64,000 nt of DNA from Cellulophaga baltica (lineage in GTDB: Bacteria; Bacteroidota; Bacteroidia; Flavobacteriales; Flavobacteriaceae). The stretch spans positions 62,001 to 126,000 of the forward strand of contig NZ_FNBD01000009.1 of NCBI RefSeq assembly GCF_900102165.1. Reading direction: 5' to 3'. The translations under genes were made by a program, and so were the position numbers. Under the pieces are notes generated by a model. It saw only the letters and a list, made by a program, of their open reading frames with translations, was not told the origin of the DNA and did not search any database. Shown here piece by piece: positions 35,219 to 44,942 of this stretch; the stretch's first letter is position 1, and every line of letters starts with the position of its first letter.

Positions 35219-36787
35219 ATGATAAAATTTAATTTAACACTTTGCCTATCACTGGCCCTTTCGCTTAGTTATGGTCAAAAAGAAAACGCTTCAGCTACTA
35301 AAGACGTTAAACATTTTGAAGAAACCTGGGAATCTCTTGAAAAGGTAAATGCATCACCTAACTGGTTCCAAGATGCTAAATTCGGAATTTATGCACACTG
35401 GGGTCCTGTATCTTCTGCTTTTGAAGGATCAGACCCTGAGAAATTTTATGCAGGTTGGCATGGAATGAAAATGTATGAAGATGGTAAAAAAGTTCCTACC
35501 AAGAATGGGAAGCCTACAACGAACTTTCTACATCGCTCTAAGAAATATGGTGACCCTGCAAAGCATGGCTACAAACAAATCATAGAACAATTCAAACCTA
35601 CGGCATTTGATGCAAAGGAATGGGCAGATTTATTCTTTAAATCGGGAGCTAAATTTGCAGGACCGGTTGCTATGCATCATGATAACTTTGCCATGTGGGA
35701 TAGTAAGAGCACTAGATGGAATTCAAAAAATTACGGTGGTATTGATCCTTCGGCAGCATTAAAGAAAGAGATTGAAGCTACAGGTCTAAAATTTATGGCC
35801 TCTTTTCACCACGCTTTTACCTGGCAGTATTTTGCTCCAGCACATCAATATGGAGGTGTAGATCCTAAAGATTATGATTTGTATACCAATCCTCATGACT
35901 TAGATTCTAAAACTCCAGATGAGCAATTCTATGCAGACTGGTGGGCAAAGATCAAAGAATATATGGATGTGTATCAACCAGATTTAATTTGGTTTGATTG
36001 GTGGCTAGAAAATATGACGGAAGAGTCTAGACTACAATTTTTAGCCTATTATTATAATAAGGGAATAGAATGGAACAAGGAGGTTGTAGTTTCTTATAAA
36101 GAGTCTACGTTTCCTGAAAGTGTAGCGGTTAAAGATTACGAACGTGGCAGGCCCAACCAACCAAAATCATCAACATGGCTAACAGACACTTCTCCGGGTG
36201 CTTGGTTTTACAGACCAAATGCAAAATTTAAAACTCCAAATGAACTTGTAGATATTCTAGTAGACATCGTTTCAAAAAACGGATTAATGCTTTTAAATGT
36301 ACCACCTAATCCAGATGGTTCTATTCCGCAGGAAATGAAAAATCTATTAATTGAAATGGGCGGATGGTTAGCTATTAACGGAGAGGCTATCTATGGAACA
36401 AGACCTTGGACAATATTTGGAGAAGGACCAACAAGGTTACCTGAAGGAGGACATAAAGTAGAGAAATTTAAGATTGAGTATAAGAATACCGATATCAGAT
36501 TTACTAAAAAATCTGACAAAGAGTTTTATGTAATTGTATTGGATACCCCAAAAGAGGAACTCATCGTAACATCATTATCTACACAAATAGGAGTTCTAAA
36601 TTCCAAAATAGAACATATTTCTCTTTTAGGAAGTGACGAGAAAATAAAGTGGACAAGAGATGAGCGTGGTTTAGTGCTACAAGCGCCTAAAAAGGTACCT
36701 ACGAAATATGCGCACGCTTATAAAATTCAATTAGAAGGGTATGTTGAGAACAACATTGGAGGTGATGTAGATGCTCATGTAGAATAA
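35219..36787 (+). CDS. GH29 alpha-L-fucosidase/alpha-L-galactosidase-type enzyme (copy 3)
   Basis: A 522-residue protein from the ATG at 35219; a TTG two codons upstream is an inferior start. The signal peptide ends near LSYGQ. GH29 blocks are FGIYAHWGPVSSAFEG, MHHDNFAMWDS (His153-His154) and PDLIWFDWWLE (nucleophile Asp260). The DGF of typical fucosidases is DNF here, shared with copy 4. A C-terminal sandwich follows from ~390. It is 20 bp ahead of copy 4, and the two appear to form one transcript. A substrate such as alpha-L-galactose in porphyran fits the surroundings, with L-fucose the family default. Confidence 0.87.
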   Translation: MIKFNLTLCLSLALSLSYGQKENASATKDVKHFEETWESLEKVNASPNWFQDAKFGIYAHWGPVSSAFEGSDPEKFYAGWHGMKMYEDGKKVPTKNGKPTTNFLHRSKKYGDPAKHGYKQIIEQFKPTAFDAKEWADLFFKSGAKFAGPVAMHHDNFAMWDSKSTRWNSKNYGGIDPSAALKKEIEATGLKFMASFHHAFTWQYFAPAHQYGGVDPKDYDLYTNPHDLDSKTPDEQFYADWWAKIKEYMDVYQPDLIWFDWWLENMTEESRLQFLAYYYNKGIEWNKEVVVSYKESTFPESVAVKDYERGRPNQPKSSTWLTDTSPGAWFYRPNAKFKTPNELVDILVDIVSKNGLMLLNVPPNPDGSIPQEMKNLLIEMGGWLAINGEAIYGTRPWTIFGEGPTRLPEGGHKVEKFKIEYKNTDIRFTKKSDKEFYVIVLDTPKEELIVTSLSTQIGVLNSKIEHISLLGSDEKIKWTRDERGLVLQAPKKVPTKYAHAYKIQLEGYVENNIGGDVDAHVE

Positions 36788-36807
36788 ATGAAACTAAAAA
36801 CTGAATC

Positions 36808-38319
36808 ATGAAAAAACATTCCATTTTAGTACTAGTGCTTATCGGTATACTAGGGACAACGAATTTTAGCCAAGCTCAAGAAAATTGGGCTATAGCACCA
36901 GGACCCTTTAAGGCAACCGATGCTTCCTTAGAAACGTATCAATTTCCAGATTGGTTTCGGGATGCAAAATTTGGCATATGGTCACATTGGGGGCCTCAAG
37001 CGGTGCCAAGGCAAGGAGATTGGTATGCGAAGAAAATGTACCAAGAAGGTAGTGATGTTTATAAATATCACCTAGAGCACTACGGGCACCCATCAGAATT
37101 TGGGTATAAAGATATTATTCCTTTATGGAAAGCAGAAAGGTTCAATCCAGAGGCTTTAATGGCATTATATAAGAAAGCAGGGGCCAAGTACTTTGTGAGT
37201 ATGGGGACACATCACGATAATTTCTTCTTGTGGGATTCGAAAATACACGATTGGAATTCTTTAAAAATGGGGCCTAAGAAAGATATTGTTGGCCTTTGGC
37301 AAGAAGCAGCAAAAAAGGAAGGTTTAAAATTTGGTATTTCCGAGCATTTAGGGGCGAGCTATACTTGGTTTCAGCCTAGTCACGGAGCAGATAAAAATGG
37401 AGCGTATAAAGGAGTCTCTTATGATGGCGCAAATCCTGATAATAAAGAGCTATACCACCAAAACACGGCTGAAGGGGATACGGAATGGATGACAACGAAC
37501 AAAGAGATGCAGAAAGAGTGGTTAGCGAGTATTAATGAAGTAGTTAATACATACAAGCCAGATTTACTCTATTCAGACAGTAAGATGCCATTTGGTGATA
37601 CTGGACGCGCAATGATCGCTAATTTTTACAATACAAACTTAGCTGCTAATAATGGTGTTTTAGAGGCGATTTACAACTGTAAAGAGCCTTCAGGTGGTAA
37701 GTGGGTGCAAGATATGGAACGTGGGGTAATGGATGAGATCAATCCGCATCCATGGCAAACAGATACTTCTATTGGCGATTGGTATTACAGAACTGGCCAA
37801 GAATACAAAACAGCGACTTATACCATTCAGATGTTATGTGATATTGTAAGTAAAAATGGAAACTTACTAATCAATATTGTTCAAACTCCAGAAGGCGATG
37901 TAGAGCCAGATTTATTAAAAACTTTAGAAGAAATAGGGAATTGGATTGCCATTAATGGTGAAGGTATTTACGGTACACGCCCTTGGAAAGTTTTTGGAGA
38001 ACGACCAGCGCAATCAGTAACGGTAAAGACAGCTAAATTTAATGAAAAGAACATTACCTATGATGAAGATGATATCCGATTTACCAAAAAGGGAAATCAT
38101 TTAATGTATGCATTTTGCTTAGAACAGCCCACGAGAGATATCGCTATAAAATCGCTTGGAAAATCGGCTAAGCTGAATACACAAAAGATACATTCTATTA
38201 CACTGCTAGGAAGTGATGAAGTCTTAGAATGGAAGGTAAAGAAAGAAGCTTTGATTATTAAGAAGCCAAAAAAGCTACCTGACTTCCATGTAATCGGACT
38301 AAAAATTGAATTTGAGTAA
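36808..38319 (+). CDS. GH29-family enzyme with divergent nucleophile loop (copy 4)
   Basis: A 503-residue secreted protein (signal ~1-23, SQAQ). The GH29 fold is clear from FGIWSHWGPQAVPRQGDWYA, THHDNFFLWDS (His135-His136) and the late block DIVSKNGNLLINIVQTPEGD. The nucleophile loop reads PDLLYSDSKMPFGD, so the WF before the Asp is replaced by YS while Asp257 is kept. A long insert (~190-235) precedes it. These changes suggest a substrate or subsite different from the other three copies. It ends the plus-strand cluster and meets a convergent terminator at 38340. Confidence 0.85.
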   Translation: MKKHSILVLVLIGILGTTNFSQAQENWAIAPGPFKATDASLETYQFPDWFRDAKFGIWSHWGPQAVPRQGDWYAKKMYQEGSDVYKYHLEHYGHPSEFGYKDIIPLWKAERFNPEALMALYKKAGAKYFVSMGTHHDNFFLWDSKIHDWNSLKMGPKKDIVGLWQEAAKKEGLKFGISEHLGASYTWFQPSHGADKNGAYKGVSYDGANPDNKELYHQNTAEGDTEWMTTNKEMQKEWLASINEVVNTYKPDLLYSDSKMPFGDTGRAMIANFYNTNLAANNGVLEAIYNCKEPSGGKWVQDMERGVMDEINPHPWQTDTSIGDWYYRTGQEYKTATYTIQMLCDIVSKNGNLLINIVQTPEGDVEPDLLKTLEEIGNWIAINGEGIYGTRPWKVFGERPAQSVTVKTAKFNEKNITYDEDDIRFTKKGNHLMYAFCLEQPTRDIAIKSLGKSAKLNTQKIHSITLLGSDEVLEWKVKKEALIIKKPKKLPDFHVIGLKIEFE

Positions 38320-38339
38320 TTATTGTTTTTATAGAAAAT

Positions 38340-38378
38340 AACGAGCAAAGGCTTTCAAACTGAAAGCCTTTGCTCGTT
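38340..38378. terminator. Convergent terminator between GH29 and the minus-strand operon
   Basis: An 18-bp perfect stem (38340-38357 with 38361-38378, loop AAC) lies between the two converging stop codons. The minus-strand side continues into a U-rich stretch (TTATTTTCT); the plus-strand side lacks a T-run, so termination is probably best for the minus strand. Confidence 0.8.
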
Positions 38379-38408
38379 AAAACACTGAAATGCGCAGTAA
38401 TTAGTGAA

Positions 38409-39806
38409 CTATTTGGTCTTATGTAATAGATACGTATGTGTTTTTGACTGACTTTTATCTTGAATATGATTTCTTATGGTCGTCAATTGTTTCCAAAGTG
38501 CTTTCTCGTTAGGCTTTTCTTCAAAATAGGCATTACACATTTTCACTAAATAGGAATGCCAGCTTTTTTCGCGTTGTTTCTCTAGCTCTTGATCTAAGTA
38601 TATTCGCTTACCTTCAGTAGTATCAGGACCGGTATAATCTTTTAAGTTTTTGTATTCAATAAGTGCAATGATTCGTAATCTGCCATATATCTTATGGTAG
38701 GCTTCACACAGTTTAAAGACCTCTAGTGCTTGTAGGTATTGAGGAGTATTTTTATATACCGATAAATCTATTCCTGATGCTAGAGAGGTCGCAGAGAATT
38801 CGCCTATCATGAAAGAGTCTATATGCAATTGATAGTTGCCTTGTTTTAAGCCTTTAACCGTCAAAGTTTCTTCATTAATAGCTAATGGAGCTAAAATAGT
38901 TTCTTGCTCTTTAAACCTATCAGCAATAGGGAAGGGGAGTGCCTCTTGTATAACATCAAATTTAATGTTCTTTCTTTTACTTACGAGTTTGCTGATGCTA
39001 CAATTTGTTGCTAATTCTATTTTATTTGACGCAGCATTAATTTGTATAGCAGACAATTTTCCGGAATCTAATACCGAAGTAATTATTTTAGTGGCCATAG
39101 CAAAATGCCCTAAATCTCCAGGATGAATTCTATCAGGACCAACAATAGTATAAGTGCTATCCTTTTGTTGTGCTGTATGATTTATTTCGTTTAAATAATC
39201 ATAGAAATTAACTAGTGGGGCCTTGTTTTCAAGGGCTAACATTCTAATATGGGCAGCACATTTGGCCAAAGCTTCATTACAACCAACATCATTAACTTGA
39301 TCTATTTTTGCCGTTTGATCATAAATGGTAGGTGTGAGAAAAATGGGTTTTATATCATGCTCTTTTAATAAAGCTACGATATGTGTTGTCTGTTGATAGT
39401 AGTGTGCTAATGCTTCTTCTCGTTTATTTAGTGTCTCTTGGGTAACGTCAATCCCTTCTGCATACAGCTGTCTTTGTATATCATTCATACCTAACATCAA
39501 GAAGGCGTAATCTGGCTTTAATGCAAGAATATCTTTTTCAAACCTGTAAAGAACCCCATCAGCAACATCACCTGAAATACCATTATTATAAACTTCTAAG
39601 GCTAAATCTGGATATCGGGTGGTTAAATAAGATTGCAGGATCATATGATATCTGCCGTCTTGTGTAATACCACTGCCAATAAAACTAATTTTATCTTTTG
39701 CGTGAAGCGTAATGTTTTTTTGTCCTTGTAACGCAAATGCCAAACCAATAAATAGGACTAGAAATAAGCTACTATCACGTTTTATTACTCGTTTAGAGTT
39801 TCTCAT
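38409..39806 (-). CDS. SGNH/GDSL-family hydrolase with altered block I
   Basis: A 465-residue protein with an N-terminal hydrophobic signal segment (~12-27) and a flavodoxin-like SGNH fold: block I FIGSGITQDGRYH, block II region YNNGISGD, block III LGMNDIQ, and block V DRIHPGDLGH with the usual Asp-His pair. In block I the usual G-D-S is G44-S45-G46, so the expected nucleophile Ser46 is Gly and a Ser sits one place earlier. The C-terminus adds ~220 residues. SGNH enzymes in such loci are usually carbohydrate esterases. It is the last gene of the operon, 27 bp after a sulfatase. Activity is uncertain because of the altered block. Confidence 0.75.
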   Translation of the reverse strand: MRNSKRVIKRDSSLFLVLFIGLAFALQGQKNITLHAKDKISFIGSGITQDGRYHMILQSYLTTRYPDLALEVYNNGISGDVADGVLYRFEKDILALKPDYAFLMLGMNDIQRQLYAEGIDVTQETLNKREEALAHYYQQTTHIVALLKEHDIKPIFLTPTIYDQTAKIDQVNDVGCNEALAKCAAHIRMLALENKAPLVNFYDYLNEINHTAQQKDSTYTIVGPDRIHPGDLGHFAMATKIITSVLDSGKLSAIQINAASNKIELATNCSISKLVSKRKNIKFDVIQEALPFPIADRFKEQETILAPLAINEETLTVKGLKQGNYQLHIDSFMIGEFSATSLASGIDLSVYKNTPQYLQALEVFKLCEAYHKIYGRLRIIALIEYKNLKDYTGPDTTEGKRIYLDQELEKQREKSWHSYLVKMCNAYFEEKPNEKALWKQLTTIRNHIQDKSQSKTHTYLLHKTK

Positions 39807-39833
39807 TTTTTAATTTAATAGGTTGGTTTGTAG

Positions 39834-41390
39834 TTAATAAAAATCCCAAAAATCATATTTTTCGCCTTCAATATTTTCTTTTTTATCACCTAACTCCGTA
39901 GCCTTGGATTTCATCTCGTTACGCATTAGAGTAAGCAGAGCTCTGTGTTCAGGAAAGAAAGATAAGTTTTGTGTTTCCCATGGGTCTGTTTTAATATGAA
40001 ATAACTGTGTAACTTTTGAGCCTGCTTCTGTCTCGCCATCCTTTTTAGAAAAATCTTTAGCACGAACATACTCTATCAGTTTGTAATCACCTTTTCTGTA
40101 GGCTCTTTGAAATTGTCGGTAAGCATGGTAGGTGTAATCTCTAATAGCTGTAACTTCATTATTTATAATAGGTAATAGACTTTTGCCTGAAACAGTATTT
40201 GGTGCTTTTACATTGGTGAAATCGCAGATAGTTGGGAAAATATCATGGATATAGGCAAAACCATCATAACGCGCTCCTTTATTCTTGATGAGGTTACCGG
40301 AAAATATTAGCGGCACATGAACACCATCTTCATCATAAATGTTTTGTTTGCCCATCAACCCATGGTTGCCGACTGCCAAGCCACTGTCTCCAGATAAAAC
40401 TATAAGAGTATTTTCATACTGTCCACTTTCTTTTAATGCCGTAATAACTTTGCCTATTTGTGCATCTAAATGGGTAATGATGGCGTAATAATCTGCTAGC
40501 TGTTTTTTGGCGACCAGTGGAGTTCTTGGCCAAGGAGCCAATTGTTCATCCCGTAAAAACATATGGCCGTTATCAAACGGATGTTGTACCATATAAGAGG
40601 GTGGTAATTGAATGTTATCAATATCATAAAGGTCTTTAAAAGCTTGTGGTGCTTGGCGCGGATCATGTGGGGCATGAAAAGCCAAATACATTAGGAATGG
40701 TTTTTTGCTTTTATAGGATTTAAAATATGAAGCGGCTTCATTAGCAAAAACCTCAGAAGTATGTGGGCCATTTTTTTCTGTTCCTGTAGGTCCTCTTTGA
40801 GCATCATTGGGAATTGGTGCTTTGACTATTTTTCCTTGCTCATCATACACTAATAAATAAGCATCTTCTTTTTTAAATTCACCGGCTTTATCCCAATCGT
40901 AGAAAGGCATTCTAAAATGATCTACGAGGTAAACTCCCTTACCCATTATCTTATCACCAGAGGTAAAACTTCGCTTTAAAGAAGCACCGTCTTGATGCCA
41001 TTTTCCAATAATATGGGTATTGTATCCTACATTTTTGAAAGTTTCGCCAATGGTCGTATTTTTTTCTGGAATGGTATGACCGGCCCCTTGTAATTGAAAT
41101 ACATTGGTTCCTGTTAAAAGCATAGCTCTACTAGCTACGCAGGTAGCTCCTGTAAAAGCACCCATTAAGTACGTATTAGTGAATACCACTCCGTTTTTAG
41201 CTAAAGCATCCATATTTGGAGTTTGAACCTCCATGCCTCCTAATGCATGAATGCCTGAATATCGATGGTCATCCGTATAAATGACCAAGACATTGGGTAT
41301 ACTTTTTTTTCTTTGTCCAAAACAAGAGGTAGATACATTAAGGATAAAAAATAACCCTATGAATTTAAAAAATAGACCTGATATTTTCAT
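39834..41390 (-). CDS. S1-family sulfatase
   Basis: A 518-residue sulfatase with a signal peptide (~1-25). The formylglycine site is Cys84 in CVASRAMLLTG, the C-x-A-S-R variant. Metal ligands lie in VIYTDDHRYSG and VLSGDSGLAVGNHG, where Ser replaces the usual Asn after Asp in the second block. Its start codon overlaps the stop of the GH117 gene by one base (TAATG), which suggests translational coupling, so it may desulfate the sugar made available by, or blocking, GH117. The sulfate position is not known. Confidence 0.91.
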   Translation of the reverse strand: MKISGLFFKFIGLFFILNVSTSCFGQRKKSIPNVLVIYTDDHRYSGIHALGGMEVQTPNMDALAKNGVVFTNTYLMGAFTGATCVASRAMLLTGTNVFQLQGAGHTIPEKNTTIGETFKNVGYNTHIIGKWHQDGASLKRSFTSGDKIMGKGVYLVDHFRMPFYDWDKAGEFKKEDAYLLVYDEQGKIVKAPIPNDAQRGPTGTEKNGPHTSEVFANEAASYFKSYKSKKPFLMYLAFHAPHDPRQAPQAFKDLYDIDNIQLPPSYMVQHPFDNGHMFLRDEQLAPWPRTPLVAKKQLADYYAIITHLDAQIGKVITALKESGQYENTLIVLSGDSGLAVGNHGLMGKQNIYDEDGVHVPLIFSGNLIKNKGARYDGFAYIHDIFPTICDFTNVKAPNTVSGKSLLPIINNEVTAIRDYTYHAYRQFQRAYRKGDYKLIEYVRAKDFSKKDGETEAGSKVTQLFHIKTDPWETQNLSFFPEHRALLTLMRNEMKSKATELGDKKENIEGEKYDFWDFY

Positions 41391-42640
41391 TAGTGTTTCT
41401 GTTGTAATGCTTCATTTTGCAAACGAATACGTTCTTGTTGCTCTTTATTTAATCCCTGCTTATAATAAAATTCAGGCTTGTGGTATACATGGTGCTTTTT
41501 CATCTGAGGATCCTCTAAGTCTTGACTCAAATCACAGTCGAACCGCACTAAAATAGCATGATTTTTATCCCACGTAGTGGCATTGGTAAAATGGGACAAG
41601 CCCCAAGTAATACCTCTTCCATCTTTTGTATTGGTAAAAGCATCAGGAATAAAAGGCCCAGCGGCTGCTGGCATTAATTCTACCAGTGCTGCTATTTCAA
41701 AGTTTACCCCATCTTTAGCAAACTGTATGGTATTATGTTCGTTGCCATCTCGTATGGTAAGTGCGGCTATTCCTTCTTTGAATGGAAACAAGGTAGTTTC
41801 ATGCCCAGAGGTTAAGACAGGATTCAAAGGGTTTTTTGTAAAGGGCCCATAGGGGTTATCGGCTGTTGCCAAACCTTGCATTCTTACCAAGTTTGGCTTA
41901 CCATCAAAATCAGATTTATAATACAAGTATATTTTATCATTATACACCAAAGGGTAAGGATCATGAATAGAATATTGATCCCAAGTATCTTTAGGTCCAT
42001 TGGGAATAACAATTGTATTGGTTGCAGTCCAAGGTCCATCAGGAGAATTAGCATAAGACATCAATACTGGGCAATCATCTCCTCGTAAGCCACTGGCTTC
42101 ACTAAAGCCTTGGTAATACATATAATACTTGTTTTTCCATTTAAGAATATCTGCAGTAGCTACAGACCGATGTCCTAAATTTGGTTTTGGTGGTCTTGGA
42201 ATGGCGACACCTTGCTCTTCCCATGTAAAACCATCAATGCTCGTGGCATACCATATTTCTGCTAAATCCCAATCAGCAGAGGGGATAGTTTCAGTAGCCG
42301 ATTTGGCACCTTTTGGTGGTGTAGGAGTTTCTCTATGGGTATACCATACATAATATTTTCCGTTTTCAAAGATTACTTTAGACGGGTCTCTACGCGTAAT
42401 GGTACCATCATGATTGCTGTAATCTAAGCCTTTGATTTCAGTATACTTAAATTGTGTGTATAACTCATTGTCTTCTGGTCGTGGTGCTGTGTAATTCTCG
42501 TAGTTGCGATTCATTGCGGCACTAAGAGGTTGGTTGGGTTTTTCTTTGGGTAATTTGAAAGGAAAACTCTGAGAAGTAGCTGTATGGGATACTAAAAGGA
42601 GTAGCCCTACAAGAGGCAAAATAAGCTGTTGTTTTTTCAT
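41390..42640 (-). CDS. GH117 alpha-1,3-(3,6-anhydro)-L-galactosidase-family enzyme
   Basis: A 416-residue protein with a signal peptide (~1-24). The five-bladed GH117 propeller is recognisable from EIKGLDYSNHDGTITRRDPS, SADWDLAEIWYATSIDGFTW, GDDCPVLMSYANSPDGPW, DQYSIHDPYPLVYNDKIYLY and TSGHETTLFPFKEGIAAL. Candidate catalytic residues by family position are Asp78 (HDGT), Asp227 (IHDPYP) and Glu281 (GHETTL). GH117 enzymes remove 3,6-anhydro-L-galactose from the non-reducing end of neoagaro-oligosaccharides, though some members lack this activity. Together with the GH16 agarase it anchors the agar assignment. It is coupled to the following sulfatase and preceded by GH28 (8-bp gap). Confidence 0.92.
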   Translation of the reverse strand: MKKQQLILPLVGLLLLVSHTATSQSFPFKLPKEKPNQPLSAAMNRNYENYTAPRPEDNELYTQFKYTEIKGLDYSNHDGTITRRDPSKVIFENGKYYVWYTHRETPTPPKGAKSATETIPSADWDLAEIWYATSIDGFTWEEQGVAIPRPPKPNLGHRSVATADILKWKNKYYMYYQGFSEASGLRGDDCPVLMSYANSPDGPWTATNTIVIPNGPKDTWDQYSIHDPYPLVYNDKIYLYYKSDFDGKPNLVRMQGLATADNPYGPFTKNPLNPVLTSGHETTLFPFKEGIAALTIRDGNEHNTIQFAKDGVNFEIAALVELMPAAAGPFIPDAFTNTKDGRGITWGLSHFTNATTWDKNHAILVRFDCDLSQDLEDPQMKKHHVYHKPEFYYKQGLNKEQQERIRLQNEALQQKH

Positions 42641-42648
42641 AATTTGAA

Positions 42649-44028
42649 TTATTCTATAACTACTATTTCAGATCGTTGGTCTGCTGTAGTGGTTTTGAAC
42701 TTTAGGTCGTTAATTTTTAATTCTTTTATATGCCTTGCATATAAACCATAGGCTGGTAACACTTTAAAAAAGCTGAATTCCGGATACCGCGTTTCGTCTT
42801 CTGGAACTTGAATAATGTCGGCAGCTTTTCCTCCACCAGGCAAATCAATAGAAATATGATCTAGTGTTAACGACCCTATTTTGTATTTGGGAGTTCCTGT
42901 AATCAAAATTCCAGAGGGAGGTGAAACCCTGGAGCTATCTAAACCTCTAGTAGTTGCTTTTATATTTCTGATAACAACATCTTTAATAGATCCTACTGCT
43001 TGTTTGCTGGTGGTCCTATAGGTTCTTAAACGCTCTCCTAAACGCACAAAAATGGGCATGTCTACCTGATTCATTTCTATATTTTCTATGAGTACGTCAT
43101 GAATATTAGCGCCATCTACACTTAATATTTTTATGCCCCCTCCTTTGGTATCTTCAATTGTACAATCGCGGATATCAATATTATAGAAATCGCCCATAGA
43201 TTCCGTTCCAAACTTAATAGCTCCCCAATCACTCCTTAAGGTGCAATTAGAAACTTTTACATTGTAGGTAGGTAGTGGACTCGTAGATTTTATACAAATA
43301 GCATCATCGCCAGAATTGATAGTACAATTTTTAATTACAATATCATGACTAGAATCTAAATCTATACCATCATTATTTCTATTTGCATGATTATAGATGG
43401 ATACATTGTCTATAAGAATATTACTGGATTGAAAAAAATGACAGGCCCAAGCTGCGGCTTCTCGTATATGAATATTTTTTAGGGTAATCTGAGTGGTTTT
43501 TACAAAACGTAATAAAAAAGGACGATTACCTCCAAATGTGTCTTCTCCCGAGATACCTAAAGCTTTCTTTTTTATAGCAAGATTTTTTGCAAGAAAGGCT
43601 GCGCCATTTCCGTCAATACTTCCGGTACCAGAAATACCAATATTTTTGGCACCCATTGCACCAATTAGACAGGTGCCACGTTCTTGGCCCGTAGCATCTA
43701 TAAAAGTATCTATACTTTGATAATCTTGTGGGTTGGCACTGCCCATAAGTTTAGCATTTTCATCAATTTGAAGGGTGACATTATCTTTTAAAAGAATCGT
43801 ACCACTGCTAAAAATGCCCTCTCTGAGGAGCACAATTCCACCACCATTTTTTGAGCATTTATCAATAGCTTTCTGAATAGCTTTTGTATTGATGGTTATA
43901 CCATCGCCCTTGGCGCCAAAGTTTTTTATGTCGTAAATCTTTGGCTTCGGACTAAAAGAAACCATTGCTCCTAAAAAAAACAGCGCTATAACCAATGAGG
44001 TTATACTATAAACAATTATATTTTTCAT
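42649..44028 (-). CDS. GH28-family glycosidase (polygalacturonase fold)
   Basis: A 459-residue protein from the ATG at 44028, one nucleotide after the GH16 stop; a TTG at 44046 would overlap the GH16 gene and is rejected. After an N-terminal hydrophobic segment it shows the pectinase-like start YDIKNFGAKGDGITINTKAI. The right-handed beta-helix carries the catalytic aspartate motifs NNDGIDLDSS and NSGDDAICIKS, followed by a strand-rich segment WGAIKFGTES. GH28 enzymes normally cut galacturonan; here the gene is embedded among GH16, GH117 and sulfatase genes, so its substrate may be a red-algal galactan side group. Confidence 0.87.
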   Translation of the reverse strand: MKNIIVYSITSLVIALFFLGAMVSFSPKPKIYDIKNFGAKGDGITINTKAIQKAIDKCSKNGGGIVLLREGIFSSGTILLKDNVTLQIDENAKLMGSANPQDYQSIDTFIDATGQERGTCLIGAMGAKNIGISGTGSIDGNGAAFLAKNLAIKKKALGISGEDTFGGNRPFLLRFVKTTQITLKNIHIREAAAWACHFFQSSNILIDNVSIYNHANRNNDGIDLDSSHDIVIKNCTINSGDDAICIKSTSPLPTYNVKVSNCTLRSDWGAIKFGTESMGDFYNIDIRDCTIEDTKGGGIKILSVDGANIHDVLIENIEMNQVDMPIFVRLGERLRTYRTTSKQAVGSIKDVVIRNIKATTRGLDSSRVSPPSGILITGTPKYKIGSLTLDHISIDLPGGGKAADIIQVPEDETRYPEFSFFKVLPAYGLYARHIKELKINDLKFKTTTADQRSEIVVIE

Positions 44029-44029
44029 A

Positions 44030-44923
44030 CTAATTTTTACGATCAACTAATTCCCAAGATCGTACCCAATTGTAAGAGGTAGTTCTATCTTCTTCAGAGA
44101 GGTTCATGCCTCCATTTTCGGGTACAGGGTTCCAGTCATATGTTTCTACAACCATTCTTAAATACATTTCTATGTCATAATCTGCAGGTGGTGTAACCTT
44201 TGATTGAAACTCGCCATCTAAAAAGAATAGAACTTCATCTTTAGATTTCCACCAAACACCATACACGTGAAAATCATCGTATACTTTTCCTCCAGTATCT
44301 CCTTTACTTTTATTTGAGCCTTTTTCATAATCACAACCTTCAGGAATATTTCTACTGTGGGTATTTGAATTCATAGATTGATCAAAATATTTCATCCACG
44401 CTGCATCATTGGTAATTTGGCCCACACACTCTTGTATGTCTAATTCTACCGTTCTTTTATCACAACCTTCTAATTCTCTAGATTCATTAATCATCCAGAA
44501 TGTAGAAGACATAAAGGTTTTATTAGCTTTCATTTTACATTCATAATAACCATAGGTCATGGCGTTTTTTGAACCGACATAACCTCCACCATGTGTAAAT
44601 TCTTTACCCTGTTTCATTATGGGTTGTGGGAGTAGTTTGGTGGTGATTTTTAAGCTACCCTTATCTACTTTTATATTTTCTGCTTGGAATAGTCCTGGAG
44701 CTCGACCAATCCAACCTTGTCCAGAAATCTGCCATTTATGTTCATCCACTTTCTTCCCATCAAATTCGTCTGACATGTTTTTTATTAGTTTCCACTGCTT
44801 TGAAGAAGGTTTTGGATCTTCACCTTTGTTAAAATGTGGTGCTTTTTGTGCGAAGACCGTACCGGCTGCGAATAGGCAACTAGTAAGTAGCGTAATTTTT
44901 AGTTTGTTTAGAATTGATTTCAT
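44030..44923 (-). CDS. GH16 endo-hydrolase, porphyranase-like
   Basis: A ~297-residue enzyme from the ATG at 44923, which gives a clean signal peptide (ending FAAGTVFAQ). An upstream ATG at 44959 would overlap the sulfatase gene by 17 bp. The catalytic block is VELDIQECVG (Glu160, Asp162, Glu165). WIGRAPGLFQAEN, VETYDWNPVPENGG and SWELVD place it with the 32757 enzyme; a Cys-containing loop (GCDKRT, GCDYEKG) is specific to this copy. Expected to cut beta-1,4 bonds in porphyran or agar chains. It sits 19 bp after a sulfatase and 1 bp before GH28. Confidence 0.82.
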   Translation of the reverse strand: MKSILNKLKITLLTSCLFAAGTVFAQKAPHFNKGEDPKPSSKQWKLIKNMSDEFDGKKVDEHKWQISGQGWIGRAPGLFQAENIKVDKGSLKITTKLLPQPIMKQGKEFTHGGGYVGSKNAMTYGYYECKMKANKTFMSSTFWMINESRELEGCDKRTVELDIQECVGQITNDAAWMKYFDQSMNSNTHSRNIPEGCDYEKGSNKSKGDTGGKVYDDFHVYGVWWKSKDEVLFFLDGEFQSKVTPPADYDIEMYLRMVVETYDWNPVPENGGMNLSEEDRTTSYNWVRSWELVDRKN

Positions 44924-44942
44924 AGGTATTGATTTTATGGTT

